A stretch of 64,000 bases of DNA from Porpolomopsis calyptriformis (lineage: Eukaryota; Basidiomycota; Agaricomycetes; Agaricales; Hygrophoraceae), in contig OX621176.1 in the NCBI GenBank assembly GCA_951640195.1, positions 496,001 to 560,000 of the forward strand, read 5' to 3'. The notes under the pieces are model-generated. The model saw nothing but the letters and a program-made list of their open reading frames with translations. It did not search any database and was not told the origin of the DNA. The first letter of the stretch is position 1; each line of letters starts with the position of its first letter. Shown here in pieces: positions 63,170 to 64,000 of this stretch. A program made the translations under genes and the position numbers.

Positions 63170-63558
63170 TGTTAGGTGCAAAGCAGGACTCAGGTCTTCA
63201 CTCTGGGAGGTCTAATATGGGTCTTAGCTAATGCAAACAAGGAAGTTGGCAAGTCCAAGTTGTGGTTCAACCTAGAGAAGTACAAGCAATTCCGAGCTGC
63301 CTATATTTACCCTAGCTGAGTCCGAATATGTGATTATGTAATCAATCCATGGAACAATTGTGTAAGCAATGATTAAGTGTAAAAGATAAGATAAGAAAGA
63401 TAAGAAGGAGCGACAAATGTCACACTTGTGACCGTGACTCGACCGGTCGGGTAACTGTCACGTTGTGACAGTGTGACAATCGCAGCATCGAAAATGATAC
63501 TGAAGAGAATTGGCACACAGAAAGGAAATAATAACCAAAAAAGAGACTCATCATAACA
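63170..63558 (-). repeat. 389-bp solo LTR, minus orientation
   Basis: On the minus strand it begins TGTTATGATGAGTCTC and ends GCACCTAACA. Flanked by ATCTT at 63165-63169 and 63559-63563, a perfect 5-bp target duplication. Related to the interrupted copy at 55071-56675 and carries the empty site (63282-63290) for the 1.2-kb element found there. Confidence 0.88.
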
Positions 63559-63563
63559 ATCTT

Positions 63564-64000
63564 ACCTTGACCCTTCTACATGCCTCTTTCCACTGCTACC
63601 TCACTCAACCCCTCTCCCATATCCTACCAGCCTCAGAGAAGGCTTTTAGTTTCTGCAGTGTAAGCACAAGGGCTTATATACATAGGTGGCAAAGGTATAA
63701 GGCTTAAATGCCTTTTCAGGGTAAAGGCAGGGGATCTATGAAATTCAGTATCCACTATATCACATGGATAGTGTAACTCTCATTCCACAACTCCAAATTA
63801 TCATAGCAAGTAAGCTATAATTGTATTAAGTACTTGACTTAATACAAATTGCCAAAAATCCCTCTTGAATGAAGTATTCTAAACTAAGCAGTGCAAGATC
63901 ATGCTACAGTTCAACTTTATTAAGGTTAAAAGTTATACACAAGCTGTAGGCTTCAAAACAAGAGTATACTAGACATAGTTAAAGTAAGACTTTACTAAGC
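63564..64000. other. Unassigned transposon-like sequence at the window edge
   Basis: AT-rich, no supported gene. TTGTATTAAGTACTTGACTT near 63818 resembles the ACTT-type repeats of the AT-rich element. A 65-codon frame at 63510-63707 crosses the LTR border and is not credible. Confidence 0.4.

Noticed and set aside
55071..63558. One 8.5-kb DNA transposon bounded by the inverted 389-bp sequences
   Set aside because: The right copy has its own perfect 5-bp duplication (ATCTT), showing that it is an independent solo LTR, and the left copy is a separate insertion in the opposite orientation.

Overview
The window is genomic DNA of a filamentous basidiomycete, most likely an agaricomycete. The main evidence is the dense 45-110 bp GT-AG introns, the pentafunctional AROM gene, a tandem NACHT-WD40 NLR family, and hAT and chromovirus elements of basidiomycete type. 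I cannot name the genus. Exon structures were built by hand from splice signals, reading-frame continuity and family conservation.

Layout. (1) 1-3.9 kb: the start of a ZNFX1/Hrr1-like helicase gene running off the left edge, a decayed NLR fragment and a small four-helix membrane protein. (2) 3.9-16.2 kb: three tandem NLR genes, each with a tiny first exon, a NACHT domain and 12, 12 or 5 nearly identical 42-residue WD40 repeats. A single-exon gene with a nuclease-like motif lies between NLR2 and NLR3. (3) 17-38.4 kb: the housekeeping block. In order it holds complex I subunit NDUFA2 (-) divergent from RAX1 (+), minisatellites, a small repeat-containing protein (-), a decayed GatA copy, a CLASP_N protein (+), alternative NADH dehydrogenase (-) divergent from ARO1 (+), and ribose-5-phosphate isomerase (-) divergent from TFIIH subunit TFB5 (+). 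Several of these genes are absent from simple long-ORF views because their exons are short. (4) 38.5-64 kb: almost entirely transposable elements, nested several deep. They comprise a 2.03-kb near-perfect palindrome touching an apparent hAT terminus; a hAT transposase split by a Ty3/gypsy chromovirus with a perfect 5-bp target duplication; a 3.2-kb foldback element inside that chromovirus; a second gypsy LTR plus gag relic; and a graveyard (55-63.6 kb) of solo LTRs, a 1.2-kb element with a 9-bp target duplication, and an inverted pair of 1.7-kb LTR-like units that carry their own divergent genes.

How it works together. ARO1 supplies chorismate. NDE1-type dehydrogenase and NDUFA2 feed the mitochondrial quinone pool. 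RPI1 is in the pentose phosphate pathway, which also supplies the erythrose-4-phosphate used by AROM. These are ordinary housekeeping genes. The fast-evolving parts are the NLR cluster, which is probably involved in non-self recognition or programmed cell death, and the transposon region. There, stops and LTR differences are dominated by C-to-T changes at CpG, as expected of methylated silenced DNA.

The best candidates for something undescribed are the 1.7-kb TG...CA units with divergent TATA promoters and spliced ORFs (56691-58401 and 59276-60968), the conserved short N-terminal motif of the NLRs, and the palindrome at 38689-40722.
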